A DNA stretch of 64,000 nt from Flavobacterium sp. xlx-214 (lineage in GTDB: Bacteria; Bacteroidota; Bacteroidia; Flavobacteriales; Flavobacteriaceae). Position 1 is the stretch's first letter. Each line of letters begins with the position of its first letter. The stretch is from contig NZ_CP059431.1 of assembly GCF_013874595.1 (NCBI RefSeq), forward strand, positions 2,666,001-2,730,000. Reading direction: 5' to 3'. The translations under genes and the position numbers were made by a program. The notes under the pieces are model-generated. The model saw only the letters and a list, made by a program, of their open reading frames with translations. It made no database searches and had not been told where the DNA came from. Below, piece after piece: positions 17,924 through 27,278 of this stretch.

Positions 17924-18571
17924 TTAAGATTTCATTTTACGTGTCCAATAAATAATATAAGGTATTCCTAATAAGGTTGGCGCCAACCAAACTATTAAAT
18001 TGCTAATGCTTAAGCCCGCCACTAAAAAAGCGGTAATTGATGTAATAAATGCACCAACCATTCTACCAATATGGCTTACTATGGCAATTTTGTTATTGGT
18101 TGTAAAAGTTTTAAAAGTTTTAAAAGTTTTAAAATCTCGGTACGTCATATACAATGCAATACCACCAAAAAACCAATACAGTGTCCATAAATTGTTGTCA
18201 TTTATTAAACAATAAACACCAAAGCCAATCATTAAAAGAGCTATAAAACTCATCGTGTAAGAAATGCTTTTATCAATTGCATCGGCCGATTTTTTAATAG
18301 ATGCTTTTAATGTTAATGCTCTGTTTCCTGCCAAAACCATATAAATAGTGAAAATACCAATTAAAAAAAGAAATGAATTTTCGTGATGAGGCATACAAGC
18401 AACAATTAACGATAGTAAACTACTAATAATCATTCCATAAGAAAATATCTTTCCCCATAATTTATGCACCTTTCCTCCTTTGCGTACTACAATACTAACA
18501 ATACCTGCGGTTAAACCTAAACCGCCAAAAAAGGCGTGTATATAAATAAGTGTTTTTATAAAAGTTTCCAT
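17924..18571 (-). CDS. DUF2306-like multi-TM membrane protein
   Basis: 215 residues with seven hydrophobic helices beginning at residue 7. The HxxxG-style spacing in YIHAFFGGLGLTAG and the Gly-Lys-Val-His linker between helices 1 and 2 resemble DUF2306-type integral membrane proteins. No function is known. It lies 10 bases upstream of the sensor kinase on the same strand, so it may supply or tune the signal. A 9-base tandem repeat encodes KTFKTFKTF at about residues 148-156. Confidence 0.65.
   Translation of the reverse strand: METFIKTLIYIHAFFGGLGLTAGIVSIVVRKGGKVHKLWGKIFSYGMIISSLLSLIVACMPHHENSFLFLIGIFTIYMVLAGNRALTLKASIKKSADAIDKSISYTMSFIALLMIGFGVYCLINDNNLWTLYWFFGGIALYMTYRDFKTFKTFKTFTTNNKIAIVSHIGRMVGAFITSITAFLVAGLSISNLIVWLAPTLLGIPYIIYWTRKMKS
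18102..18134 (-). repeat. 9-bp in-frame tandem repeat inside the DUF2306-like gene
   Basis: About three and a half copies of the unit GTTTTAAAA occur head to tail. Each unit adds Lys-Thr-Phe, so copy-number slippage would lengthen or shorten a cytoplasmic loop without breaking the frame. Confidence 0.75.
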
Positions 18572-18725
18572 TTCTATTATTTTTATAGGTCAAAAATAGA
18601 ACAAGAAAAAACACAAAAAAATTTAAATCTGCCGAGTTGTAGATTTTTACCGATGAACTGTAAATTGAAATGCTATAATCAAAAAAAAGCAATTTTAAAA
18701 TCAAAATAAAATCATTTTTAAATGG

Positions 18726-18733
18726 TACATTTG
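18726..18733 (+). promoter_or_regulatory. -7 promoter element
   Basis: TACATTTG matches TAnnTTTG. It overlaps the first codons of a longer reading of the next gene, which shows that the ATG at 18752 is the real start. Confidence 0.5.
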
Positions 18734-18751
18734 TATCAAAACAAACAAATC

Positions 18752-19297
18752 ATGGTTTATAAATTTCGCGTTATTTTAGATGCTGAAGATGATGTTTTAC
18801 GTGACATCGCCATTTTAGATACAGATACGTTAGAAGATTTACACAATGTAATTATCAACTCTTTTGGTTTTGATGGAACTGAAGGCGGTTCTTTCTTTTT
18901 ATGTGATGATAACTGGAATCAAGAAGATGAAATTCCGTTATTTGATATGGGTGATGTACCAGGTGAGGATAAAATTATGGCCGATTTTAAATTGAGCGAT
19001 CTTTTATATGAAGACCAAACTAAGATTTTATACATCTACGATCCGTTTGTAAACTGGACGTTTTTTGTTGAATTAGCAGCCATTGAAAAAGAAGAAGATT
19101 CTGACGAAAAAGAATTACCAACTTTGCTTTTTGCACATGGCGTTTTGCCTGCTGAGGCTCCTGCAAAAAATTACGACGATCCTATTTCTAAAGACGATAT
19201 CTACGGTGATTTTGATGATGATTATGATGAGGAAGACTTTGATATGTTTGAAGGAGACGAAGGATTTAACGATTTTGATTACGACGATCGTTACTAA
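18752..19297 (+). CDS. pRiA4 ORF-3-like (IS1096 TnpR-like) protein
   Basis: 181 residues from the ATG at 18752 (MVYKFRVILDAEDDVLRDI); an upstream ATG at 18722 is rejected because it overlaps the promoter. The N-terminal half has the plasmid pRiA4b ORF-3 fold, with the WxxE-like pattern replaced by FGFDGTEGGSFFLCDDNW. The C-terminal 45 residues are almost purely acidic and aromatic (DFDDDYDEEDFDMFEG). Despite the transposon-derived family name it is a common chromosomal gene in Bacteroidota, with no IS around it. Function unknown. Confidence 0.8.
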   Translation: MVYKFRVILDAEDDVLRDIAILDTDTLEDLHNVIINSFGFDGTEGGSFFLCDDNWNQEDEIPLFDMGDVPGEDKIMADFKLSDLLYEDQTKILYIYDPFVNWTFFVELAAIEKEEDSDEKELPTLLFAHGVLPAEAPAKNYDDPISKDDIYGDFDDDYDEEDFDMFEGDEGFNDFDYDDRY

Positions 19298-19373
19298 ATA
19301 AAAACAAGAAACATTATAAAAGAAAGCTGAAAGGTTTTCTTTTTTTTACCTAATAAAATTTGAAAAAGCGATT

Positions 19374-20432
19374 ATGATTAATCTATTTAATACGCACATT
19401 GAGTCGTTATCTATTCACAGAGTTGGAAATAAAAGTCGTGCCGAAGCTATTTTTTTATCGGAAAACACCTTTAACATCAACGATGAAATCACGCCTTTAT
19501 TAAAAGAGTATTTCTTTAAACCTTTTCGTGAAAAAGAAGAAAATTACTATCAATTTGCGCACGATGTTGATTTAGATTACAATGAAATGTACAACTTTGC
19601 AAGCGAAATTTTTGCAAACCCAAGTGCTATTCACGAAGTTTCTAAAAAAATTACCAAACATTTATACGAGCAGTCTAATCATCCGCACATTAAAAACGGA
19701 GAGGTATATGTAACGCATCTTACCCATTTAACCATTGATAACAATCCGGTTGATGCTATTGGTATTTTTAAAAGTGAGTTAAAAGCCGATTTTTTACAGT
19801 TTGAAGAAAACAACAGCAATTTAGAAATGGTGCTTCAACAAGGCATCAACTTAAATAAGTTAGATAAAGGTTGTATTATTTTTAATTATAAAAAAGAAGA
19901 AGGATACAAAATTTTAACGGTAGATAGCAACCGTTACGATGCGCGTTATTGGTTAGAGCATTTTTTAAATGTAGATGCTTTTCAAGACGAAAATTACATG
20001 ACCAAAAAATACTTGAAATTTGTTCAGGATTTTGCTAAAGATGTTGTTTTACCTGCCGAAGATAAAAAAGAAGAGGTTATGTTTATGAACCGCTCTGTAA
20101 ACTATTTTGCTAAAAATGATGAGTTTGAAGAGCAAGGTTTTATAAACGAAGTAATTGATAACCCAGATTTACAATCGGAATTTAAAAGTTATAAAACCGA
20201 TAGAGGCGAAAAATACAGTATTGAAGATGTTTCTAACTTCCCTATTGCTAACAATGCCGTGAGCGATGCGCGTAAAAAAATTAAAAACGTAATTAATTTA
20301 GATACCAACGTACAAATTAAGTTAGATTTTATTAACCCAGAATCTGCTGAAAAATTCATTGAAAAAGGTTGGGACGAAGAAAAACAAATGTACTATTACT
20401 TAGTATATTTTAATAAAGAACAGAAATCGTAA
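19374..20432 (+). CDS. nucleoid-associated protein (NA37/YejK family)
   Basis: 352 residues. The family pattern is seen in the N-terminal IESLSIHRVGNKSRAEAI, the central HLTHLTIDNNPVDAIGIFKS and the C-terminal region. YejK-type proteins bind the nucleoid in proteobacteria; in Bacteroidota the role is not established. The gene stands alone between the pRiA4-like gene and a bidirectional terminator. The length matches the family. Confidence 0.85.
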   Translation: MINLFNTHIESLSIHRVGNKSRAEAIFLSENTFNINDEITPLLKEYFFKPFREKEENYYQFAHDVDLDYNEMYNFASEIFANPSAIHEVSKKITKHLYEQSNHPHIKNGEVYVTHLTHLTIDNNPVDAIGIFKSELKADFLQFEENNSNLEMVLQQGINLNKLDKGCIIFNYKKEEGYKILTVDSNRYDARYWLEHFLNVDAFQDENYMTKKYLKFVQDFAKDVVLPAEDKKEEVMFMNRSVNYFAKNDEFEEQGFINEVIDNPDLQSEFKSYKTDRGEKYSIEDVSNFPIANNAVSDARKKIKNVINLDTNVQIKLDFINPESAEKFIEKGWDEEKQMYYYLVYFNKEQKS

Positions 20433-20438
20433 TATTAT

Positions 20439-20467
20439 AAAAGCTTCCTATTTTGGAAGCTTTTTGT
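20439..20467. terminator. bidirectional terminator
   Basis: AAAGCTTCC and GGAAGCTTT enclose TATTTT and are flanked by A and T runs, between the convergent nucleoid-protein gene and a membrane protein gene whose stop lies within the hairpin. Confidence 0.8.
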
Positions 20468-21110
20468 TTTTTAAAATTATTGATACAATAGTTAAAAGAA
20501 ATAAAAAGATATAAGCACTATATATAATTTTGTTTTGATTGAATTGCTGTTTAAAGTTTTTAATAAAAGTTTCAAAATTAGATACCTCTTCATGATCATA
20601 GCCACTTGTGCAAATCAAAAAGGGAAGACTATCAATCTCCGACTCTTCAGATTTTGGTTCCCAATCTCTCCCAACAAAATACATAGTATTATTATCTAAA
20701 ATATATAGCTCAGCTTCGCGCTCATTAAATATATTCAACACTTCAATAAATTCATTATAAATTGCCTTTTCTTCAAAATGAATTTTCAATCCGTTAATGG
20801 TGTCTTTTGATTGAATAACGTAATGTACAAATTGATTAATATATTTAAATGTATTTTTTGCATTTATATCATTATTCAAATAAACATCTTTATAAGTACG
20901 TTTTTCAAATTCATTTATCTTTCCAGAATTTTCAAAATATTTTTTATTTATCCTTTTCATTTCTGCAAAATCCATGTTATAAAATTGGTGCGCAGATAGT
21001 TTTGCAAAATAATCATACTTGTTCATGTACCAAATACCTAAAAATGGTAAAAGTATAATTGAGAATATTCCTGGTATATAGTACATTTTTTTCACAAATG
21101 GAAAATACAA
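20448..21110 (-). CDS. uncharacterised protein with N- and C-terminal TM helices
   Basis: 220 residues. One membrane helix at about 10-28, a long soluble domain (30-190) rich in Lys, Glu and Asn, and a second helix at 194-212 with a basic tail. The soluble part would lie in the periplasm. A possible second start is M9. I do not recognise a family; the closing ICTSGYDHEEVSNFETFI region suggests a globular domain. Alone on its transcript, closed by the hairpin at its stop. Confidence 0.6.
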   Translation of the reverse strand: MYFPFVKKMYYIPGIFSIILLPFLGIWYMNKYDYFAKLSAHQFYNMDFAEMKRINKKYFENSGKINEFEKRTYKDVYLNNDINAKNTFKYINQFVHYVIQSKDTINGLKIHFEEKAIYNEFIEVLNIFNEREAELYILDNNTMYFVGRDWEPKSEESEIDSLPFLICTSGYDHEEVSNFETFIKNFKQQFNQNKIIYSAYIFLFLLTIVSIILKNKKLPK

Positions 21111-21138
21111 AAAAATCCTCCAAATTTGGAGGATTTTT
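21109..21138 (-). terminator. intrinsic terminator of the HMA protein gene
   Basis: AAAAATCCTCC and GGAGGATTTTT form an 11-base stem with a short loop, directly after the 21143 stop. Confidence 0.8.
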
Positions 21139-21142
21139 ATTT

Positions 21143-21484
21143 TTAGGCTTTACAACAGCCGTCTAATTTTTCATAAGCAGCAGGATCAGCTTTTACATCA
21201 TCGGCATCAAAACCTAATTTAGAAATAGCTGTTCTAATAGTTGCTACATTTGTTTTTTTAGGATTGTAATATACCGTAAGCGTCTTTTTTTCTTCGTTTA
21301 ACTCGTACATTTTCACTCCTTTTACTTTAAGCATGTTTTCTTTAAAATTCAACCCGCACGTTTCACAAACTTTACAATGGTCGCATTCTATTGATACTTT
21401 TATTTCAGCTTTTCCAGATTCTTTGGTTTGTGCTGATGCAATTGTTGTAAAAACAATAAATAATAAAGCAATTAAATTTTTCAT
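21143..21484 (-). CDS. secreted heavy-metal-associated (HMA) domain protein
   Basis: 113 residues: signal peptide (MKNLIALLFIVFTTIASA), then a ferredoxin-like HMA fold. The metal loop is unusually Cys-rich, IECDHCKVCETCG, with four Cys instead of the usual CxxC, and the protein ends with a CC pair (GCCKA). It probably binds copper or another soft metal in the periplasm. Alone on its transcript. The family is common in flavobacteria. Confidence 0.85.
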   Translation of the reverse strand: MKNLIALLFIVFTTIASAQTKESGKAEIKVSIECDHCKVCETCGLNFKENMLKVKGVKMYELNEEKKTLTVYYNPKKTNVATIRTAISKLGFDADDVKADPAAYEKLDGCCKA

Positions 21485-21564
21485 TTTTCTATGATTGTTA
21501 AATTCTTATTCGAATACTAAAATAGTTTCTGTTCTTCTTGTATAAATCTCTTCAAAAATATAAA

Positions 21565-22197
21565 CTATTCTATAAAAGTAATCATATCTTCAGAAGTTTT
21601 ACGAACTTTTTTTTGTTCGGCTTGCCAATCATTTTCGGCATCGCGGTAACCAACAGGCATAATTACAACACTTTTTAATCCTTTTGCTTCCAAATCTAAA
21701 AGTAAATCTAATTCGTGGTTTACAAAACCTTCCATAGGAATTGAATCTACTTCTAAAGCGCCCGCTTCGGTTAAAGCCATACCTAAAGCAATATAAACTT
21801 GTCTTGCAGCATGCTCAAATTGGCGTTCTAAAGTCATTGCAGTTAATTGCTTTGTAACTCCATTTTTATATCCTTCAGAAAAACCTTTAGGTAAATCGCG
21901 CTCTTTTTCGTAATGATCGAAATAATGATTGATGCGATCAATAGAATAATGATTCCAAGCAGCAAATACAATTAAATGAGAGCAATCGGTAATTTGCGAT
22001 TGATTATATGCTAATGGTTTTATTTTTTCTTTTAACGCCTGATTTGAAATGACAATCATTTCAAAAGGTTGTAAACCAGAAGAAGTCGGCGCTAAACGTG
22101 CCGACTCCAAAATACTGTTTATATTTTGTTGAGAAACCTTTTCGCCGTTCATTTTTTTAGTAGCGTAACGCCACTGCAATGCGGGAATAATGCTCAT
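21565..22197 (-). CDS. NAD(P)H-dependent nitroreductase-family oxidoreductase
   Basis: 210 residues, the normal size for an NfsB-like FMN flavoprotein. The RYATKKMNGE N-terminus, APTSSGLQPFEMIVI (FMN-binding), and the C-terminal VIMPVGYRDAENDW region are typical. It reduces quinones or nitro compounds in the cytosol; the physiological substrate is unknown. It follows purC on the same strand by 4 bases, so the two are cotranscribed. Confidence 0.88.
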   Translation of the reverse strand: MSIIPALQWRYATKKMNGEKVSQQNINSILESARLAPTSSGLQPFEMIVISNQALKEKIKPLAYNQSQITDCSHLIVFAAWNHYSIDRINHYFDHYEKERDLPKGFSEGYKNGVTKQLTAMTLERQFEHAARQVYIALGMALTEAGALEVDSIPMEGFVNHELDLLLDLEAKGLKSVVIMPVGYRDAENDWQAEQKKVRKTSEDMITFIE

Positions 22198-22201
22198 AAT
22201 T

Positions 22202-23158
22202 TTATTTTTTATAAGATGCTAAAAAAGCATTTACATTTTTTTCAATACGCTCTTGAATATTGGTTACATCTCCTTTTTCAAACTTTTCGCCAATGATGTT
22301 TTCGTATAATTCAATATATCTGTCTGAAACAGTATCAATGTATTCATCTGTCATTTCAGGAATTTGTTGCCCTTCTTGTCCTTGAAAACCATTTGCAATT
22401 AACCACTGACGTACAAACTCTTTTGATAATTGTTTCTGCGCTTCATTCTTATCTTGACGCTCTTGATATCCTTCTGCATAAAAATAACGAGAAGAATCAG
22501 GCGTATGAATTTCATCAATTAATACAATTTTACCGTCTTTGGTTTTACCAAATTCATATTTAGTATCAACTAAAATTAAGCCACGAGAAGCCGCAATCTC
22601 AGAACCTTTTGCATATAAAGCACGCGTGTATTTTTCTAAAACTTCGTAATCTTCCTTAGAAACAATTCCTTGCTCTAAAATAGCTTCACGCGAAATATCT
22701 TCATCGTGTGTACCAACAGCAGCTTTAGTAGTTGGTGTAATGATTGGTTCAGGAAATTGATCGTTTTCTTTTAAACCATCGGGCATTGCAACACCACAAA
22801 TTGTACGCTTACCTAAAGCATATTCACGCGCTGCGTGTCCTGATAAATACCCACGAATAACCATTTCTACTTTAAAAGGATCACACAAGTAACCTACTGC
22901 AACGTTAGGGTCTGGATTGGCAACCAACCAGTTTGGAACAACATCTTCTGTTAATTGCATAAATTTAGATGCAATTTGATTTAAAATTTGTCCTTTGTAA
23001 GGAATTCCTTTTGGCATAATTACATCAAAAGCAGATAAGCGGTCTGTTGCAATCATTACCAATAAATTATCATTAATATTATAAACTTCGCGTACTTTTC
23101 CTTTGTAAACTGATTTTTGACCTGGAAAGTTAAAGTCTGAAGAAGTGATGGTTTTCAT
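22202..23158 (-). CDS. purC: phosphoribosylaminoimidazole-succinocarboxamide synthase (SAICAR synthetase)
   Basis: 318 residues, matching the longer class of PurC. Diagnostic stretches are [11 protein letters not shown] with the glycine-rich ATP loop, [33 protein letters not shown] and [14 protein letters not shown]. It joins CAIR and aspartate in step 8 of purine synthesis, using ATP. The nitroreductase gene follows after 4 bases. Upstream is the E1 dehydrogenase gene on the same strand, 19 bases away. Confidence 0.95.
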   Translation of the reverse strand: MKTITSSDFNFPGQKSVYKGKVREVYNINDNLLVMIATDRLSAFDVIMPKGIPYKGQILNQIASKFMQLTEDVVPNWLVANPDPNVAVGYLCDPFKVEMVIRGYLSGHAAREYALGKRTICGVAMPDGLKENDQFPEPIITPTTKAAVGTHDEDISREAILEQGIVSKEDYEVLEKYTRALYAKGSEIAASRGLILVDTKYEFGKTKDGKIVLIDEIHTPDSSRYFYAEGYQERQDKNEAQKQLSKEFVRQWLIANGFQGQEGQQIPEMTDEYIDTVSDRYIELYENIIGEKFEKGDVTNIQERIEKNVNAFLASYKK

Positions 23159-23177
23159 TGTTTGTTGTGTGTTTATT

Positions 23178-25154
23178 TTAAAACTGTAAAAGTACTAATA
23201 ATTCTTTTTCAAATCGTTCTTTTGGCAAATATTGCGCTTCTAAATTATCCATAAAAGGTATTGGTGTTTCTAAGCTTCCTACACGTTTTACAGGAGCATC
23301 TAAATGCGTAAAACAATTTTCCATAATCCAAGCCGATAAATCACTTGCAATACCACCAAACAAAGAATCTTCTTGTAAAATGATTACTTTATTAGTTTTT
23401 TCTACCGATTTTTGAATGGTTTCGTAATCTAAAGGTTGTAATGAACGTAAATCAATTAAATCTGCATTGATTTCTGGATGTTTAGCCAAAGTATCTAATG
23501 CCCAATGTACACCAGCTCCGTAAGAAATAACGGTTACATCGTTTCCTTCTTTAATTAAGGATGCTTTTCCAAACGGAATGGTATAATAATTTGTTGGAAC
23601 TTCTTGTGTTTTGCTTCTGTATAAATTTTTATGTTCAAAGAAAATCACAGGATTTGGATCGTTAATTGCGGTATTTAATAAGCCTTTAGCATCGGCAGGA
23701 AATGCAGGATAAACCACTTTTAAACCAGGTGTTTTGGTAAACCAAGCTTCATTTGTTTGTGAGTGAAACGGACCTGCACCAGAACCTGCGCCACAAGGCA
23801 TACGCACTACCACATCGGCATGTTCACCCCAACGGTAATGCTGCTTTGCTAATAAATTTACGATAGGATTAAAACCTGTTGAAACAAAATCGGCAAATTG
23901 CATTTCAACAATTGCTTTGTGTTTATTAATAGATAAACCTGCGGCTGCTGAAACAATAATACTTTCGCAAATAGGTGTATTACGTACACGCTCTTTGCCA
24001 AAAGCATCCACAAAACCTTCGGTTACTTTAAAGGCACCACCATATTCGGCAATATCTTGCCCCATAATTACTAAGTTTTGATGACGCTCAAAAGATTGTT
24101 TTAAACCTTCGGAAATGGCATCAATAAAACGAATATTTTTTGTTTCGGCACTTGGTTCAAATGTTTGATGTTCATAAGGTTTATAAACATCATTTAACTC
24201 CGTTTCTAAAACTGCTTCTAAACCAGCTTCATCTTGAGTAATTTTCCAGTGTGTATCAATTTCTTCCTTCAATTCTTTTCTTATCTGCTCATCTAATTCG
24301 TCAGATAAAAATCCTTCCTCGGTTAAATAATTTTTGAAACGCGCTATTGGATCTTTAATTTTCCATTCGTCAAAAAGTTCTTGAGGTACATATTTAGTTC
24401 CACTCGCCTCTTCGTGACCACGCATACGAAACGTTTTCATTTCAATTAAAACCGGATGCGGATTTGCACGCATTTCCTCTGCTATTTCAGATAATTTTGT
24501 ATAAACTTCTAAAATATTGTTACCATCTAAAATATAACTTTCAATACCATAACCTACGCCTTTATCAGCCAAATTTTCGCATTTGTATTGTTCACGAGTT
24601 GGTGTTGATAACCCGTAACCGTTATTTTCAATAATAAACATTACAGGTAAATCCCAAACAGCAGCTACGTTTAAAGCTTCGTGAAAATCTCCTTCTGAAG
24701 TAGCTCCTTCACCCGTAAAAACAGCTGTAATTTTATTTTCTTTACGTAATTTATGCGCTAAAGCAATACCATCAGCAATACCTAATTGCGGACCTAAATG
24801 CGAAATCATTCCCACAATATTGAATTCTTGTGTACCAAAGTGAAAAGAACGATCACGACCTTTTGTAAATCCGTTTGGTTTACCTTGCCATTGCGAAAAC
24901 AACCTACTTAAAGGAATATTACGTGAGGTAAATACACCTAAATTTCTGTGCATAGGCAGAATGTATTCATCGCTATGTAAAATAGATGTTACACCAACAG
25001 CAATAGCTTCTTGCCCCATACCTGAAAACCATTTTGACACTTTTCCTTGACGGATAAGAATCAACATTTTTTCTTCAATTAAACGAGGTTTTAAAAGCTT
25101 TTTATATAAATCAATTAATAATTCAGAAGTTAAAATTGGGCTTTGAAGGTCCAT
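23178..25154 (-). CDS. fused E1 alpha/beta subunit of a branched-chain 2-oxo acid dehydrogenase
   Basis: 658 residues. The N-terminal half is E1-alpha with the thiamine diphosphate signature [14 protein letters not shown] ... [12 protein letters not shown]; the C-terminal half (from about residue 335) is E1-beta with [12 protein letters not shown] and [14 protein letters not shown]. Both subunits in one chain are common in Bacteroidota and are usually annotated as 2-oxoisovalerate dehydrogenase. No E2 or E3 gene is nearby. It decarboxylates a 2-oxo acid and loads the acyl group onto lipoyl-E2. Confidence 0.88.
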   Translation of the reverse strand: MDLQSPILTSELLIDLYKKLLKPRLIEEKMLILIRQGKVSKWFSGMGQEAIAVGVTSILHSDEYILPMHRNLGVFTSRNIPLSRLFSQWQGKPNGFTKGRDRSFHFGTQEFNIVGMISHLGPQLGIADGIALAHKLRKENKITAVFTGEGATSEGDFHEALNVAAVWDLPVMFIIENNGYGLSTPTREQYKCENLADKGVGYGIESYILDGNNILEVYTKLSEIAEEMRANPHPVLIEMKTFRMRGHEEASGTKYVPQELFDEWKIKDPIARFKNYLTEEGFLSDELDEQIRKELKEEIDTHWKITQDEAGLEAVLETELNDVYKPYEHQTFEPSAETKNIRFIDAISEGLKQSFERHQNLVIMGQDIAEYGGAFKVTEGFVDAFGKERVRNTPICESIIVSAAAGLSINKHKAIVEMQFADFVSTGFNPIVNLLAKQHYRWGEHADVVVRMPCGAGSGAGPFHSQTNEAWFTKTPGLKVVYPAFPADAKGLLNTAINDPNPVIFFEHKNLYRSKTQEVPTNYYTIPFGKASLIKEGNDVTVISYGAGVHWALDTLAKHPEINADLIDLRSLQPLDYETIQKSVEKTNKVIILQEDSLFGGIASDLSAWIMENCFTHLDAPVKRVGSLETPIPFMDNLEAQYLPKERFEKELLVLLQF

Positions 25155-25276
25155 AAATTTGGTTTTTGTTAAACGGCATCTAAAATACTAAATTTATCTG
25201 TTTCACAAATAAGATCTCCTAAATCTTTATCAAATATAATTGCCACTATATTTTTTCTCTTATGCGTGAAATTTAT

Positions 25277-25306
25277 TTGTAAACCTGACTTTTTTTTATA
25301 CTTTTG
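25277..25306 (+). promoter_or_regulatory. strong Bacteroidota-type promoter
   Basis: TTG at 25277-25279, a 19-base spacer, and TACTTTTG at 25299-25306 match the consensus TTG-N19-TAnnTTTG. This is the best promoter match in the window, yet the nearest gene starts 147 bases downstream, with a hairpin in between. Confidence 0.65.
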
Positions 25307-25311
25307 CCACA

Positions 25312-25385
25312 TCACTTAATCAAAGAAAAACATTTAAGAATTTAAAAACCACTGTTTGTTTCATAACTAGCAGTGGTTTTGTTAA
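25312..25385 (+). ncRNA. candidate small RNA (or attenuated leader of the tetR gene)
   Basis: A predicted transcript of about 74 bases starts after the strong promoter and ends in a hairpin, AAAACCACTG (25345-25354) with CAGTGGTTTT (25371-25380), followed by a weak T-rich tail. There is no ORF with a plausible start inside. It could be a stand-alone small RNA, or a leader of the TetR-type gene at 25453. Confidence 0.4.
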
Positions 25386-25452
25386 TTATAATTGATTCAA
25401 AATCAACGCATGTTTATTGCACCATTAACGTGAATTGTAGTAACTTTACTTT

Positions 25453-26109
25453 ATGAAAGACGATGAAAATAAGAGTCGGAAAAGAACCTCTGGAGTTTTA
25501 AAGGATAAAGAAAGAACCAAAGCTAAAATGATTGAAGCTGTAGGGAAAGTACTTCTTAAAAAAGGATACACTGGTTTAAATGCAACGAGTATTAGTAAAG
25601 AAGCTGGTGTGGACAAAAGATTGGTTTGGACCTATTTTGGGAGCCTTGATAGTTTAGTTGAAGAATATATAGCACAAAGAGATTTTTGGAAATTTAAAGC
25701 AAAAGATTCTATTGAAAGCCTTATAAATGTACCTAAAGAGGTTAGTGAGTTTGAAATGACTGCCTTATTACAGTTTCAGTTTAAAGCACTTTTAGAAGAT
25801 GAAACACTACAACGTATTATGCTTTGGGGTATTAGCGAAAAAAAAGATTTCTTAAGAAATTTATCTGATGAACGAGAATTAATTGGCGAAGAAATTTTTA
25901 AAAATATAGATCCGCAGTTTCTTGAGTCAAGTACAGATATTCGTGCTATTTTGGCTATTCTAGTAGCAGGAATTTATTATTTAGTTCTTCATGGAAAAAC
26001 AAACGGAAGCTTATTTTGTGGTATTGACCTAAACACAAATGAAGGTCAAAAAAGAATTGAAGAGGCAATTAAATATATAGTAACTACATCTTATTTGAAA
26101 AAAATATAA
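25453..26109 (+). CDS. TetR-family transcriptional regulator
   Basis: 218 residues. The N-terminal helix-turn-helix (about 22-70) shows the TetR pattern AVGKVLLKKGYTGLNATSIS and VDKRLVWTYFGSLDSLVE. The rest is a helical ligand-binding and dimerisation domain with no recognisable specificity. Probable target is its own gene or the divergent or downstream neighbours; the palindromic hairpin at 25345-25380 could also be an operator. Confidence 0.88.
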   Translation: MKDDENKSRKRTSGVLKDKERTKAKMIEAVGKVLLKKGYTGLNATSISKEAGVDKRLVWTYFGSLDSLVEEYIAQRDFWKFKAKDSIESLINVPKEVSEFEMTALLQFQFKALLEDETLQRIMLWGISEKKDFLRNLSDERELIGEEIFKNIDPQFLESSTDIRAILAILVAGIYYLVLHGKTNGSLFCGIDLNTNEGQKRIEEAIKYIVTTSYLKKI

Positions 26110-26169
26110 TATAAGCCTTCCATTTATCTATATTAGTAGTTTTTAACATTCCTTTCAAGTTAAAATAAT

Positions 26170-26177
26170 TAAATTTG
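26170..26177 (+). promoter_or_regulatory. -7 promoter element
   Basis: TAAATTTG matches TAnnTTTG and lies 19 bases before the ATG of the oxygenase gene at 26197. Confidence 0.45.
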
Positions 26178-26196
26178 TTTATTAAACTAATGCACA

Positions 26197-27147
26197 ATGC
26201 AAAACATACCAAGTGTTGACTTGCGTGATTTCCTATCGGATGATCCGGTACGCAAACAAAAATTTGTAAATGAAATCGGTAAAGCTTATGAAGAAATTGG
26301 CTTTGTAGCGCTAAAAGGTCATTTTTTAAGTGATCATTTAGTTGAAAATCTTTATAAACAAGTACGCAATTTTTTTAATTTGCCTCTTGAAGTAAAAGAG
26401 AAGTACGAAATTCCTGGAATTGGTGGTCAACGTGGTTATGTATCATTTGGAAAAGAATCTGCTAAAGGAAGAACAACGGGCGATTTAAAGGAATTTTGGC
26501 ATTTTGGACAATATGTTGATAATAATCCTAAATTAGAAGCAGAATATCCTAAAAATGTAACAGTTGATGAATTACCTGAATTTAACAATACGGGTAAAGA
26601 AACCTATAAAATGTTAGAAAAAACGGGAGTTTATGTATTAAGAGCACTTGCTTTATTTTTAGGTTTAAATGAGTTTTACTTTGACAACTATGTAAAAAAC
26701 GGAAACTCAATTTTACGACCAATACATTATCCGCCTATTACAAATGAGCCTAAAGATGCGGTACGTGCAGCAGCTCATGGTGATATTAATTTGATTACCT
26801 TATTAATGGGTGCGCAAGGTAAAGGCTTGCAAGTTCAAAACAATAATGGCGAATGGATTGATGCAATTGCCGCAGATGATGAGTTGGTTATTAATGTAGG
26901 CGATATGCTATCTAGACATACAAACAATCGTTTAAAATCTACCATTCATCAGGTTGTAAATCCACCAAGAGAGTTATGGGGAACATCTAGATTTTCTATT
27001 CCTTTCTTTATGCATCCTATAAGTGAAATGCCTTTAAATTGTTTAGAAAACTGTATTGATGAAGAACATCCTAAAATGTACGATGATATAACAGCTGGGG
27101 AATTTTTAACAGAGCGTTTAATTGAATTAGGTTTAATTAAAAAGTAA
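26197..27147 (+). CDS. isopenicillin N synthase-family 2-oxoglutarate/Fe(II) oxygenase
   Basis: 316 residues. DIOX_N-like region (about 5-110), then the double-stranded beta helix with the metal ligands His and Asp in AAHGDINLITLL and the distal His in LKSTIHQVVNPP; the RxS pair in SRFSIPFF binds the 2-oxoacid. Such enzymes hydroxylate or desaturate small molecules; the substrate is unknown. The gene is monocistronic, between a TetR gene and gyrA. Confidence 0.85.
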   Translation: MQNIPSVDLRDFLSDDPVRKQKFVNEIGKAYEEIGFVALKGHFLSDHLVENLYKQVRNFFNLPLEVKEKYEIPGIGGQRGYVSFGKESAKGRTTGDLKEFWHFGQYVDNNPKLEAEYPKNVTVDELPEFNNTGKETYKMLEKTGVYVLRALALFLGLNEFYFDNYVKNGNSILRPIHYPPITNEPKDAVRAAAHGDINLITLLMGAQGKGLQVQNNNGEWIDAIAADDELVINVGDMLSRHTNNRLKSTIHQVVNPPRELWGTSRFSIPFFMHPISEMPLNCLENCIDEEHPKMYDDITAGEFLTERLIELGLIKK

Positions 27148-27278
27148 AAAATTATTAAATCTATTGTTAGAATAATTCTCAATTAAAATTTAAATGTATA
27201 GTAAGATAGATTAGGTAAACCCTTAAAATAAACGTATATTAGCACGTTTAATTTTAGAAACAAAAAAACATAAAATAT

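Noticed and set aside
18100..18140. CRISPR-like or phase-variable array
   Set aside because: The repeat unit is only 9 bases without spacers and it is in-frame, so neither a CRISPR nor an on/off switch.
18722..18751. Upstream ATG for the pRiA4 ORF-3-like gene
   Set aside because: A -7 promoter element lies inside it, so it would be untranscribed.
19083..19301. Second ORF inside the pRiA4-like gene
   Set aside because: It is the shifted frame of the acidic tail, giving Lys/Met/Ile-rich noise.
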